A DNA stretch of 35,551 nt from positions 1-35,551 of the forward strand of contig JANMLW010000123.1 in the NCBI GenBank assembly GCA_031372765.1. Direction: 5' to 3'. Origin of the DNA: JADCCX01 sp031372765 (GTDB lineage Bacteria; Pseudomonadota; Alphaproteobacteria; Rhizobiales; Beijerinckiaceae). Every line of letters begins with the position of its first letter. Positions within the stretch are counted from its first letter, which is position 1. The notes beneath the pieces are model-generated. The model was not told the origin of the DNA. It worked only from the letters and a program-made list of their open reading frames with translations, and made no database searches. Below are positions 1 through 7,772 of this stretch, in pieces. The position numbers and the translations under genes were made by a program.

Positions 1-99
1 GGCGCAACCGGCACGGCCAATGACGCGACGGTTGCCGGCGCCCCGCAGCGCTTTTATCGCGTGAAGAGAGTCGCCGCCGCAAATTGCCCGTGCTTTTAG
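1..99 (+). CDS. C-terminal fragment of an unidentified protein (5' end outside window)
   Basis: Frame 1 is open from the first base to a TAG at 97-99 and encodes 32 residues that include APQRFYRV near the middle. That type of ending (PQRFYRV) is familiar from the last beta-strand of repeat domains in large secreted or surface proteins, but the fragment is too short to assign. It is unrelated to the helicase that starts 14 bases later. Where the full helicase family would have its N-terminal ATPase domain, this unrelated tail appears instead, so it may come from a rearrangement or a chimeric join. Confidence 0.35.
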   Translation, partial: GATGTANDATVAGAPQRFYRVKRVAAANCPCF

Positions 100-113
100 C
101 TTTGGATCCATGA

Positions 114-2993
114 ATGCCGACACAGAAACTGACACGCCTGCCGCCGCGTTCGGCCATTGTCGCCTTCTCGGCAGAAGAGGTCTATGCCATCGCGGAACTG
201 ATCCGCCGACAGCGTGGCGGTGCAGCGGTTGTCATGGGCGCTCTCAGCCCGCGGACCCGCAATGCACAGGTCGAATTGTTTCAATCCGGTGATGTTGACC
301 ATATCATTGCCACCGATGCCATCGGAATGGGCCTTAATCTGGATATCCACCATGTAGCGTTTGCCGGGGACAGCAAGTTTGATGGCCATCAGCACCGCCG
401 CCTGACGACAGCGGAATTTGGCCAGATTGCCGGACGCGCCGGGCGGCACCTGCGCGATGGCACCTTTGGTACCTCGGGGCGTTGCCGTCCCTTTGATCCT
501 GATCTGATCGATCATCTGGAGAACCATATCTTTGATCCGGTTCGTGTCATCAACTGGCGCAATCCTGATCTGGAATTCGGGTCGATGGACGCGCTGCGGC
601 GCAGTCTGGCGGTTTCCCCCCGTGAACAGGGCTTATCACGCGTTCCCCGTGCTGAAGACGAGGTTGTCCTCGACATGCTGGCGGCTGATGTCGATATCGC
701 AGCACGCATCAACAGCCGCGACGGTGTGGTCCGCCTGTGGGACATGTGCGCCCTGCCGGATTACCGCAAGGTCGCCCCCCATGCCCATGCGGAACTTGTG
801 GGGCAAATTTTCTGCTTTCTGTCTGACAAGGGCCACATACCCGATGACTGGTTCCAGCGGCAGATAGCCATGTGTGACCGCCTTGATGGTGACATGGACA
901 CGCTGTCGGCCCGCATCGCGCAGATAAGAACCTGGACTTTCTGTGCAAATCGCGACTGGTTAAGGCAACCTCTCCATTGGCAGGGCGTTACGCGCGCTAT
1001 AGAGGACAAACTGTCTGACGCGCTGCACGAGAAACTGACAGCACGTTTTGTGGATCGGCGAACCAGTGTATTGATGCGCCGCCTGAGAGAGAATGCGATG
1101 CTGGAAGCTGATGTGACTGCTGCTGGAGATGTGACCGTGGAAGGTCAGCCTGTTGGGCGCTTGCAAGGATTCCGGTTCACGCCGGACGCCAGCGCCAACG
1201 GCCCCGAGGCCAAGGCGCTTGTGGCTGCCGCTGCAAAAGCCCTGACGGCTGAAATCGAGTTACGGGCCACGCGCCTTTCGGCTGCCGCAGACGAGACCTT
1301 CGTCCTGTCGCTGGATGGTACCTTGCGCTGGATCGGCGAGCCTGTGGCAAAATTGCAGGCGGGAGAGCGGGTTCTGGAGCCCCGGTTTCTGGTGCTGGCA
1401 GATGAGCAGCTGTCCGGTTCTTCCCGTGAAAACGTGGAAGCGCGTCTTGCACTCTGGCTCAAGGCACATCTCAAGAAATTGCTTGGTCCCCTGCTTGTTC
1501 TGGAAAGCGGGGAAGGGCTGGAAGGCATCAGCCGCGGCATCGCCTATCAGCTTGCCGAACATCTGGGCGTTCTGGAGCGCATGCAGGTGCAAAATGACGT
1601 CAAGACACTGGATCAGCAGTCCCGTTCCGCCCTGCGCAAACTTGGCGTAAGGTTTGGTGCCTACAGCATCACCACGCCGCTGTTGCTGAAACCAGCTCCG
1701 CGTGCGCTGGCCGCCCAGCTCTGGGTGCTCAAGCATGGTGGCATGGACACCAAAGGTCTCGACGATATTGTGCATCTTTCGGCATCCGGTCGCACGTCCA
1801 TTCCGGTTGATGCCGAAATTCCAGTGGCTCTCTACCGCGCTGCCGGCTTCCGGGTTTGCGGGCCGCGCGCCATCCGCGTCGATATTCTGGAGCGTCTGGC
1901 TGATCTTATCCGTCCTGCCGTGGCATTCCGTCCGGGCACAACACCGGGCGAAATTCCGGCAGGTGCCTACACCGGTGATGGTTTCACCGTCATTGGTCCC
2001 ATGACCTCGCTGGTGGGATGTGCAGGGGAAGATTTCTCGGCAGTGCTGAAAAGCCTGGGCTACCGCACTGAGAAGAAGGCCCCGTTGAAGGATGTGCCAG
2101 TCATTCCGCTGGCTATCGCAGCCGCTGCACCGGTCGCACCTATCGTGACAGAGACAGCGATTGAGGCCGTGATCGAGGAAAACCTGATAGAGGTCAGGGT
2201 TGAGGCCCCGTCTGAAGTACCTGCCGATAGTGTGGCGGAAACTGAGACTGTCATTGCTGTTGAAGAAGCAAGTGAAACGTCTGCAGAGCCTGTCGAAACC
2301 ACGCCTGAACAGATTGTGGAAGCGCATTCCGAGACTCCTGAGAAAGCACCAGAAACAGCCTTGGAAGAAGAGGGGATATCCCTCATTGCCCTTCCAGTTG
2401 CCCCTGAGCCGGAGCCTGTACAGGAAGCTGTCCAGGAACTTCCCCAAGAAGCCGTCCAGGAACTGGTGGACGTATGGCGTCCCGTGCGCTTTGACCGCGA
2501 GCATGCACCCCGCCGGCATCATGGGCGTCAGCAGCAGGGATCACGTCCCCAGCGTGCCGCCGGACAGATTGACGCGCAGACAGCGACACCAGCTTCGGGT
2601 GATGGCAGTGCTGGCCCGCGGCCACCACGCCATGGCGGCAAGAAGCCCTGGCAGAAGCGCCCCGGCGATATTGATGGTGCCGTGCGGCAGGATGCCAAAC
2701 CTCCGGGCGACAGGCCTCCAAGAGAGATGTCTCCAAGAGATAGGCTGCCACGGGATATGTCGCCAGGAGACAATGCCCAACGAGACCGCAAACAGGGTGA
2801 CAGAACTCAAGGTGACCGCCGTGCTTTTGGCGATAAGCCAAGGTATGACAAACCAAGATTTGACAAGCCACGCTTTGAGCCGCGCTCCAACGCACCGGAT
2901 AATCGCCAGCGGGAAAAACAGGCTGACCCGGACTCCCCATTCGCGCAACTGGCGGCACTCAAGGCGCAGCTTGAAGCCAAGAAACCGGCCTGA
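114..2993 (+). CDS. SUV3-like DEAD/DEAH RNA helicase, missing the N-terminal ATPase domain
   Basis: The 959 residues match the C-terminal part of the large rhizobial SUV3-like helicase, an ATP-dependent RNA unwinding enzyme. The second RecA-like domain is visible, with motif V (ATDAIGMGLNL, residues 66-76) and motif VI (QIAGRAGRH, 104-112), followed by the long conserved helical C-terminal region to about residue 680. Walker A and the DExH box are absent, because the ORF begins in the middle of the family's sequence at about the second helicase domain. An in-frame stop at 111-113 precedes the ATG, and neither other frame supplies the missing part. From about residue 690 the tail is disordered: first Glu/Ala/Pro-rich and acidic, then Arg/Asp/Pro-rich with short tandem units such as DKPRF. 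The family assignment is firm, but function is doubtful if the truncation is real. Confidence 0.82.
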   Translation: MPTQKLTRLPPRSAIVAFSAEEVYAIAELIRRQRGGAAVVMGALSPRTRNAQVELFQSGDVDHIIATDAIGMGLNLDIHHVAFAGDSKFDGHQHRRLTTAEFGQIAGRAGRHLRDGTFGTSGRCRPFDPDLIDHLENHIFDPVRVINWRNPDLEFGSMDALRRSLAVSPREQGLSRVPRAEDEVVLDMLAADVDIAARINSRDGVVRLWDMCALPDYRKVAPHAHAELVGQIFCFLSDKGHIPDDWFQRQIAMCDRLDGDMDTLSARIAQIRTWTFCANRDWLRQPLHWQGVTRAIEDKLSDALHEKLTARFVDRRTSVLMRRLRENAMLEADVTAAGDVTVEGQPVGRLQGFRFTPDASANGPEAKALVAAAAKALTAEIELRATRLSAAADETFVLSLDGTLRWIGEPVAKLQAGERVLEPRFLVLADEQLSGSSRENVEARLALWLKAHLKKLLGPLLVLESGEGLEGISRGIAYQLAEHLGVLERMQVQNDVKTLDQQSRSALRKLGVRFGAYSITTPLLLKPAPRALAAQLWVLKHGGMDTKGLDDIVHLSASGRTSIPVDAEIPVALYRAAGFRVCGPRAIRVDILERLADLIRPAVAFRPGTTPGEIPAGAYTGDGFTVIGPMTSLVGCAGEDFSAVLKSLGYRTEKKAPLKDVPVIPLAIAAAAPVAPIVTETAIEAVIEENLIEVRVEAPSEVPADSVAETETVIAVEEASETSAEPVETTPEQIVEAHSETPEKAPETALEEEGISLIALPVAPEPEPVQEAVQELPQEAVQELVDVWRPVRFDREHAPRRHHGRQQQGSRPQRAAGQIDAQTATPASGDGSAGPRPPRHGGKKPWQKRPGDIDGAVRQDAKPPGDRPPREMSPRDRLPRDMSPGDNAQRDRKQGDRTQGDRRAFGDKPRYDKPRFDKPRFEPRSNAPDNRQREKQADPDSPFAQLAALKAQLEAKKPA

Positions 2994-3046
2994 CAGCATT
3001 CCCTTGCTCCGCACGTTTGACGGCGATTGCGCTCTGTTGGCGGATC

Positions 3047-3075
3047 TTGTTTTTTCGCGAATTTGTGTCTAAAAC
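3047..3075 (+). promoter_or_regulatory. possible promoter of the cold-shock gene
   Basis: TTGTTT at 3047-3052 and CTAAAA at 3070-3075 are 17 bases apart and fit a weak sigma-70-type promoter. The resulting transcript would carry a leader of roughly 130 bases before the cold-shock start codon. Long leaders are usual for cspA-type genes. The rest of the 217-base gap after the helicase shows no gene. Confidence 0.25.
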
Positions 3076-3210
3076 AGGGTGTCGTGTCTGGACAAATTAC
3101 CCGGCGTAGGCGTTTTCGCATGCGTCAGGCAGCACCCGGATTCCGGCAACTGGTCTGTTGCATGCAGCGGCGGATCGCAAGCGAGCATCTGCCGGTAAAA
3201 GGAATTCTCT

Positions 3211-3423
3211 ATGCAGACGGGTATCGTAAAATGGTTCAACACCACCAAGGGTTTCGGCTTTATTCAGCCAGACGGCGGTGGACAGGATATATTTGTCCAC
3301 ATCAGCGCGGTGCAGCGTTGCGGCCTGAATGGCCTTATTGAAGGACAAAAAATCGCGTTTGATATTGTCGAGGATCGCCGCACCGGCAAATCCGTCGCCG
3401 ACAATCTCAAAGCCTCCGACTGA
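3211..3423 (+). CDS. cold-shock domain protein (CspA family)
   Basis: The 70-residue single cold-shock domain is an OB-fold that binds single-stranded RNA and DNA and acts as an RNA chaperone. Both RNP signatures are present: KGFGFIQPDG (RNP1-like, residues 14-23) and DIFVHISAV (RNP2-like, 26-34). The usual GIVKWFN start follows the first two residues. The start has a purine-rich AAAAGGAA sequence 6-13 bases upstream. Length is normal for the family. The gene stands alone between the helicase and the convergent phaR. It may be constitutive or cold-induced; the sequence does not decide this. Confidence 0.93.
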   Translation: MQTGIVKWFNTTKGFGFIQPDGGGQDIFVHISAVQRCGLNGLIEGQKIAFDIVEDRRTGKSVADNLKASD

Positions 3424-3499
3424 TTTCATCAGCGCTTTTTGTGTTTCTTCACCCTCTTTCGCCCAAAGGCGCAGGGGAATAATCGAGTCTGTTTTTGCC

Positions 3500-4105
3500 T
3501 TATGTTTTCGATAGTTGATCCAGACGCTGGCGCATCATGTCCAGCTCCTGTTTGATGGCGTCAACATCAGCTCCCGTTCCCGCTGAAGCCTGCTTGTTGG
3601 CATCCGGCTTTTGCGCCTCGTCGCTGGCAATGCCCTTAGCGGCCGTGTAGGGATTGAACATGCGGAAAGCGTCCTGAAAAAGGGTCATGTTTGCCCGCGC
3701 CTGATCCTGCATGGCGCCCAGCACATCCCCGGACATTGCCCTGCTCACATGGTCCTTGAACTGCTGCTGCTCCTTGGCAAAATGCTGCATGGAATGCTCA
3801 AGGTAACTGGGCACGAGACCCTGCATCTGGTCGCCGTAGAGACCAATCAATTGCCTGAGGAATGCGACAGGCAGCATTGTCTGCTGTCCTTCCTGGCCCT
3901 CCAGTTCAAAGATGATCTGGGTCAATACAGAACGCGTGATGTCTTCACCGGTCTTGGCGTCTGTAACGAGAAACTCCTCACCCTTTTTCACCATGCCCGC
4001 CAGATCCTCCAGCGTCACATAGGTGCTTGTGCCGGTGTGATAGAGGCGCCGGTTGGCGTATTTCTTGATGACCGTGGGCGCCACTGCTTTTGTCATCGTC
4101 ACCAT
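3500..4105 (-). CDS. phaR: PHB/PHA synthesis repressor PhaR
   Basis: PhaR is the autoregulated repressor that senses polyhydroxyalkanoate granules and controls phasin and PHA genes. The N-terminal PHB/PHA accumulation regulator DNA-binding domain is clear (VIKKYANRRLYHTGTSTY, from about residue 12), followed by the PHB_acc region and a Gln-rich amphipathic C-terminus (residues 100-200) expected to contact granules or phasin. I chose the ATG at 4105 because AGGA lies 4 bases before it; an ATG three codons later (4096) is also possible. Product is 201 residues. It is divergent from phaA across 157 bases containing two TTGC-N3-GCAA palindromes, one inside its own likely promoter, which agrees with autorepression. 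It converges on the cold-shock gene. Confidence 0.93.
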   Translation of the reverse strand: MVTMTKAVAPTVIKKYANRRLYHTGTSTYVTLEDLAGMVKKGEEFLVTDAKTGEDITRSVLTQIIFELEGQEGQQTMLPVAFLRQLIGLYGDQMQGLVPSYLEHSMQHFAKEQQQFKDHVSRAMSGDVLGAMQDQARANMTLFQDAFRMFNPYTAAKGIASDEAQKPDANKQASAGTGADVDAIKQELDMMRQRLDQLSKT

Positions 4106-4145
4106 CCATTCCTGTCTGGTGCCTGTTGTTTGGTCACCTTGCGAA

Positions 4146-4201
4146 GATAATGCGCGGTTGCGCTGCAAACACAAGTCTTTTGCGATGCAATATACTTGAC
4201 G
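4146..4201. promoter_or_regulatory. phaR/phaA divergent control region with paired PhaR-like operators
   Basis: Two 11-base palindromes of the form TTGC-N3-GCAA lie at 4158-4168 and 4180-4190, with centres 22 bases (about two helical turns) apart. On the minus strand TTGTGT (4174-4169) and ATTATC (4151-4146), 17 bases apart, form a plausible phaR promoter, and palindrome 1 lies in its spacer. On the plus strand TTGACG (4196-4201) is a plausible phaA -35 just downstream of palindrome 2; its -10 is weak. PhaR proteins are known to bind TGC-rich inverted repeats. The assignment of these sites to PhaR is an inference from position and shape. Confidence 0.6.
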
Positions 4202-4262
4202 GGAGGCCTTGTCGTCGCCTTCATAGGGAGAGAAGCAAACAAATTGCACAGGAGTTTTGCAA

Positions 4263-5441
4263 ATGGCAGGCAAGGATGTGGTCATTGTGGGCGCGGCGCG
4301 TACGGCCGTCGGATCATTCAACGGTGCTTTTGCCGATCAGTCCGCGCATAAACTGGGTGCCGCAGCCATTACTGCTGCCCTGTCACGGGCCGGTGTGTCC
4401 GGCTCCGAGGTGGACGAGGTGATTTTTGGCCATGTACTGACGGCAGGTGCGGGGCAGAACACGGCACGCCAGGCAGCCATGGCAGCGGGTATTCCAGACA
4501 CTGCCACAGCACTTGTGGTCAATCAGGTCTGTGGCTCCGGTTTGCGTACGGTTGCCATGGGTATGCAGGCCATTGCCAATGGTGATGCCAACATCATCGT
4601 GGCCGGCGGACAGGAGTCGATGTCGCTCTCGCCCCACTCGGCGCACATGCGGGCAGGCACCAAGATGGGGGATGTCAAGTTCATCGACACCATGATCCGC
4701 GATGGTCTGTGGGATGCTTTCCATGGGTACCACATGGGCAACACCGCCGAGAATGTTGCAGCCAAGTGGCAAATTTCCCGTGAACAGCAGGATATTTTTG
4801 CTGTCGCATCCCAAAACAAAGCGGAAGCGGCCCGCAAGGCTGGCAGGTTCAAGGACGAAATTATCGCTTACACCATAGCGACGCGCAAAGGGGATGTTGT
4901 GGTGGATACCGATGAGTACATCCGCGATGGTGCGACCATCGAGGCAATGCAGAAACTCAAGCCCGCCTTTCCAGGGGGCGTCAGCGTCACAGCGGCCAAT
5001 GCGTCGGGTCTGAATGACGGGGCAGCGGCGCTGGTGCTGATGACAGCCGATGAAGCGGCAAAACGCGGCCTTACGCCACTGGCCCGCATCGCCTCCTGGG
5101 CAACAGCGGGTGTCGCGCCTGAAATCATGGGGTCAGGTCCGATTCCAGCCTCGCGCAAGGCGCTGGAGAAGGCTGGCTGGAAGGTCAAGGATCTTGATCT
5201 GGTCGAAGCCAACGAGGCCTTCGCGGCACAGGCCCTTGCCGTCAACAAGGATATGGGCTGGGACCCGGCCATCGTGAACGTCAACGGCGGCGCGATTGCC
5301 ATCGGCCATCCCATTGGCGCATCAGGTGGGCGCATTCTGGTGACATTGCTGTACGAGATGCAGAAGCGTGGTTCCAAGAAGGGTCTTGCGACGCTGTGCA
5401 TCGGCGGCGGCATGGGCGTTGCGCTGACGGTGGAGCGCTGA
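4263..5441 (+). CDS. phaA: acetyl-CoA C-acetyltransferase (beta-ketothiolase)
   Basis: PhaA condenses two acetyl-CoA into acetoacetyl-CoA, the first step of polyhydroxybutyrate synthesis, in the cytoplasm. The 392 residues are the normal thiolase length. The acyl-accepting Cys90 is in NQVCGSGLR, His349 in GHPIGASGG and the second catalytic Cys379 in LCIGGG, matching the Zoogloea enzyme's Cys89/His348/Cys378. The ATG at 4263 follows GGAG by 8 bases; an in-frame TTG six bases earlier is less likely. phaB follows 79 bases downstream in the same direction, with a short hairpin between them. The divergent neighbour is phaR. PHA synthase (phaC) is not in this window. Confidence 0.97.
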   Translation: MAGKDVVIVGAARTAVGSFNGAFADQSAHKLGAAAITAALSRAGVSGSEVDEVIFGHVLTAGAGQNTARQAAMAAGIPDTATALVVNQVCGSGLRTVAMGMQAIANGDANIIVAGGQESMSLSPHSAHMRAGTKMGDVKFIDTMIRDGLWDAFHGYHMGNTAENVAAKWQISREQQDIFAVASQNKAEAARKAGRFKDEIIAYTIATRKGDVVVDTDEYIRDGATIEAMQKLKPAFPGGVSVTAANASGLNDGAAALVLMTADEAAKRGLTPLARIASWATAGVAPEIMGSGPIPASRKALEKAGWKVKDLDLVEANEAFAAQALAVNKDMGWDPAIVNVNGGAIAIGHPIGASGGRILVTLLYEMQKRGSKKGLATLCIGGGMGVALTVER

Positions 5442-5454
5442 CCCAACGAAATCC

Positions 5455-5474
5455 TTTCTCCCACAAGGGAGAGG
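5455..5474. repeat. short CTCCC/GGGAG hairpin between phaA and phaB
   Basis: TCTCCC (5457-5462) pairs with GGGAGA (5467-5472) around an ACAA loop. No T-tract follows, so it is unlikely to terminate transcription fully. It resembles the hairpin at 9861-9879 and the short TTCTCCC-type intergenic palindromes common in rhizobial genomes. Confidence 0.45.
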
Positions 5475-5520
5475 GCAAGACAAAACAGGGCTATAAAAAT
5501 CAATTCTGGGAGGACTGCTT

Positions 5521-6246
5521 ATGGCACGTGTTGCATTGGTTACAGGAGGCACCCGTGGAATCGGGGCCGCCATTTCAAAGGCTTTGCTTGCTGCGGGATA
5601 CAAGGTTGCCGCAAGCTATGCAGGCAATGATGAGGCGGCGGCCAAATTCAAGGCAGAAACCGGGATCGCCGTGTTCAAATGGGATGTCTCGGATTTTGAT
5701 GCCTGCGCCGCCGGGGTGGCCAAGGTCGAGGCGGAGGTTGGCCCCGTGGATGTGCTTGTCAACAATGCGGGCATCACCAAGGATGGCTTCTTTCACAAGA
5801 TGACCAAGGAGCAGTGGCGGGCGGTGCTTGGCACCAATCTCGATTCACTGTTCAACATGACCCGCCCGGTGATTGAGGGCATGCGCGCCCGCAGTTTTGG
5901 CCGCGTTATCGTCATTTCCTCCATCAATGGCCAGAAAGGCCAGTTCGCGCAGGTGAACTACTCCGCGGCGAAGGCGGGTGACATCGGTTTCGTCAAGGCA
6001 TTGGCGCAGGAAAGTGCCGCCAAGGGCATCACCGTCAATGCGATTTGCCCGGGTTATATCGCCACTGAAATGGTCATGGCTGTTCCCGAGGAAGTGCTGA
6101 AGACCAAGATCCTGCCGCTCATCCCCGTCGGTCGCCTGGGGCAGCCGGAAGAGATCGCCCGCGCCGTGGTGTTTCTGGCATCCGATGATGCGGGCTTCAT
6201 CACCGGTTCCACACTGTCTGCCAACGGTGGCCAGTACGTCGTCTGA
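5521..6246 (+). CDS. phaB: acetoacetyl-CoA reductase (NADPH-dependent)
   Basis: PhaB reduces acetoacetyl-CoA to (R)-3-hydroxybutyryl-CoA, the monomer for PHB synthase. It is a classical short-chain dehydrogenase of 241 residues: the Rossmann motif TGGTRGIG begins at residue 8, NNAG is at 81-84, and the catalytic triad is Ser134, Tyr147 and Lys151 (YSAAK). The INGQKGQF stretch is characteristic of PhaB rather than FabG. The ATG follows a strong GGAGG by 8 bases. It is downstream of phaA, probably in one operon, and is followed by a strong intrinsic terminator, so phaAB is a closed unit. Confidence 0.95.
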   Translation: MARVALVTGGTRGIGAAISKALLAAGYKVAASYAGNDEAAAKFKAETGIAVFKWDVSDFDACAAGVAKVEAEVGPVDVLVNNAGITKDGFFHKMTKEQWRAVLGTNLDSLFNMTRPVIEGMRARSFGRVIVISSINGQKGQFAQVNYSAAKAGDIGFVKALAQESAAKGITVNAICPGYIATEMVMAVPEEVLKTKILPLIPVGRLGQPEEIARAVVFLASDDAGFITGSTLSANGGQYVV

Positions 6247-6257
6247 TCCCGGCGCGG

Positions 6258-6290
6258 CTCTCCCTTCCGATGACGTCAGGGAGAGTTTTT
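6258..6290 (+). terminator. intrinsic terminator after phaB
   Basis: CTCTCCCT (6258-6265) and AGGGAGAG (6278-6285) form a perfect 8-bp stem with a 12-base loop, followed directly by TTTTT. It begins 11 bases after the phaB stop codon. The loop includes part of a TGACGTCA palindrome. Confidence 0.85.
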
Positions 6291-6411
6291 GTCTACTCTG
6301 CGGCAAAGCATGCGCTTGCTTCCCTCGTCCGGATAAAGGCAAATGAAGGCGAGACCATTTGCTTCTCACGGCACTTTTTGGTGTGCCGCGATCTGACCGG
6401 GACTGGATTCG

Positions 6412-7653
6412 ATGCCGTTTTTTGATGCCTATCTGATGGAGTGGGGCAGTCTGCTTATACGCTGGCTGCATGTCATCACCGGCATTGCCTGGATCGGTTC
6501 CTCGTTCTTTTTCATGCATCTCGATGCCTCATTGAAGGCAACGCCCGATATGCCCGCGTCGCAGGGCAAACACAGCTGGCAAGTGCATGGCGGCGGTTTC
6601 TATGAGATGAAGAAATGGTTTGTGGCCCCGGCCGCCATGCCAGCCGAACTGACCTGGCACAAATGGCAAAGCTACTGGACCTGGATTTCGGGTTTCTTCC
6701 TGCTGGTCTGGATCTATTACGCCCAGGCGCATCTCTATCTGATTGATCCGTCGGTCATGGTTCTGTCCACCTGGCAGGCCTCGTTGATCGGCCTTGCCGG
6801 ATTGGCAGGGGGCTGGATCGTCTATGATCTCCTGTGCAAATCTCCCCTGGGCAAGAATGACAATCTGCTGGCACTCGCCGGTTTTGGCTTCGTTATATTG
6901 ATGAGCTACGTCTTTGCGCAGGTATTTTCAGGTCGCGGTGCGCTGATCCACACCGGCGCGTTGATGGCGACAATCATGACTGGCAACGTGTTTTTCAACA
7001 TCATACCCAACCAGACAATCGTTGTGGCAGATCTGATTGCGGGCCGCACACCGGATCCCAAATATGGCAAGATGGGCAAGCAGCGCTCCACCCATAACAA
7101 CTACATCACCTTGCCCGTGGTGTTCCTGATGCTGTCAAACCACTATCCGGTTACCTACGCCAACAATGCCGTCATTCCGGTGATCGTGACGCTTGTCATC
7201 ATTGCAGGAGCCATCATCCGGCATTTTTACAATGTCCGGCATATGGACCATGCCAAATCACCGTGGTGGACATGGCTTGTTGCCGTCATTGCGCTATGGA
7301 CCGCGTTCTGGGTGGCGATGGCATCATCGCCGGGAGGCCGCGAACAGCTTGGCCTGAAGGCCTGGGATGAAAAGCGCGTCGTGGCGTCTGGTCTGTCCCT
7401 GCCGCCTGAGCATATCACCAGCATCGTCACCAGCCGCTGCGCCATGTGCCACGCGCCTGAACCCGTATGGCAGGGCATCCAGATCGCACCCAAGGGCGTT
7501 ATGCTCAACACACCTGCCAGCATCGCGCTCCAGGCGGATGCCATTCGCCTGCACTCCGTCATGACCCACGCCATGCCGCCGAATAACCTGACGGAAATGA
7601 CACGACAGGAACGCATGGATTTAGCACTCTGGCTCAAATCCATAAAGAAATAA
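6412..7653 (+). CDS. puuD: membrane urate hydroxylase with C-terminal cytochrome c (PuuD)
   Basis: PuuD oxidises urate to 5-hydroxyisourate in the inner membrane and passes electrons to the respiratory chain through its own cytochrome c, unlike soluble uricase. The 413 residues begin with a membrane domain of about eight hydrophobic helices; the family hallmarks WLHVITGIAWIGSSF and HWxxW-like aromatic patches are present. The C-terminal domain has one c-type haem site CAMCH (343-347) and a likely axial Met388 (HAMPPN). The ATG has GGGA about 11 bases upstream and gives the standard N-terminus. Usual purine-degradation partners (HIU hydrolase, OHCU decarboxylase, xanthine dehydrogenase) are absent here. 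Haem attachment would depend on a Ccm system, part of which is encoded at 30.7-32.2 kb. Confidence 0.93.
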   Translation: MPFFDAYLMEWGSLLIRWLHVITGIAWIGSSFFFMHLDASLKATPDMPASQGKHSWQVHGGGFYEMKKWFVAPAAMPAELTWHKWQSYWTWISGFFLLVWIYYAQAHLYLIDPSVMVLSTWQASLIGLAGLAGGWIVYDLLCKSPLGKNDNLLALAGFGFVILMSYVFAQVFSGRGALIHTGALMATIMTGNVFFNIIPNQTIVVADLIAGRTPDPKYGKMGKQRSTHNNYITLPVVFLMLSNHYPVTYANNAVIPVIVTLVIIAGAIIRHFYNVRHMDHAKSPWWTWLVAVIALWTAFWVAMASSPGGREQLGLKAWDEKRVVASGLSLPPEHITSIVTSRCAMCHAPEPVWQGIQIAPKGVMLNTPASIALQADAIRLHSVMTHAMPPNNLTEMTRQERMDLALWLKSIKK

Positions 7654-7719
7654 AAACACTGTTTTACAATGCCTTGACTGTTAAAATATTCCAGTTTTTC
7701 ATTGAGCCGACAAAATGAT

Positions 7720-7749
7720 TTGACACGTAAGCAGGCCTGGATTCTTATA
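7720..7749 (+). promoter_or_regulatory. probable promoter of the Na/Pi cotransporter gene
   Basis: A perfect TTGACA (7720-7725) is followed after 18 bases by CTTATA (7744-7749), close to the alphaproteobacterial -10. Transcription would begin near 7756, about 17 bases before the TTG start codon, leaving a very short leader. Confidence 0.55.
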
Positions 7750-7772
7750 GCTTTGGAAGCGAGAGACGAATC

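Noticed and set aside
1260..2522. 420-codon open frame on the minus strand
   Set aside because: It is antisense to the conserved helicase region; the Cys/Arg/Phe-rich translation is typical of shadow frames.
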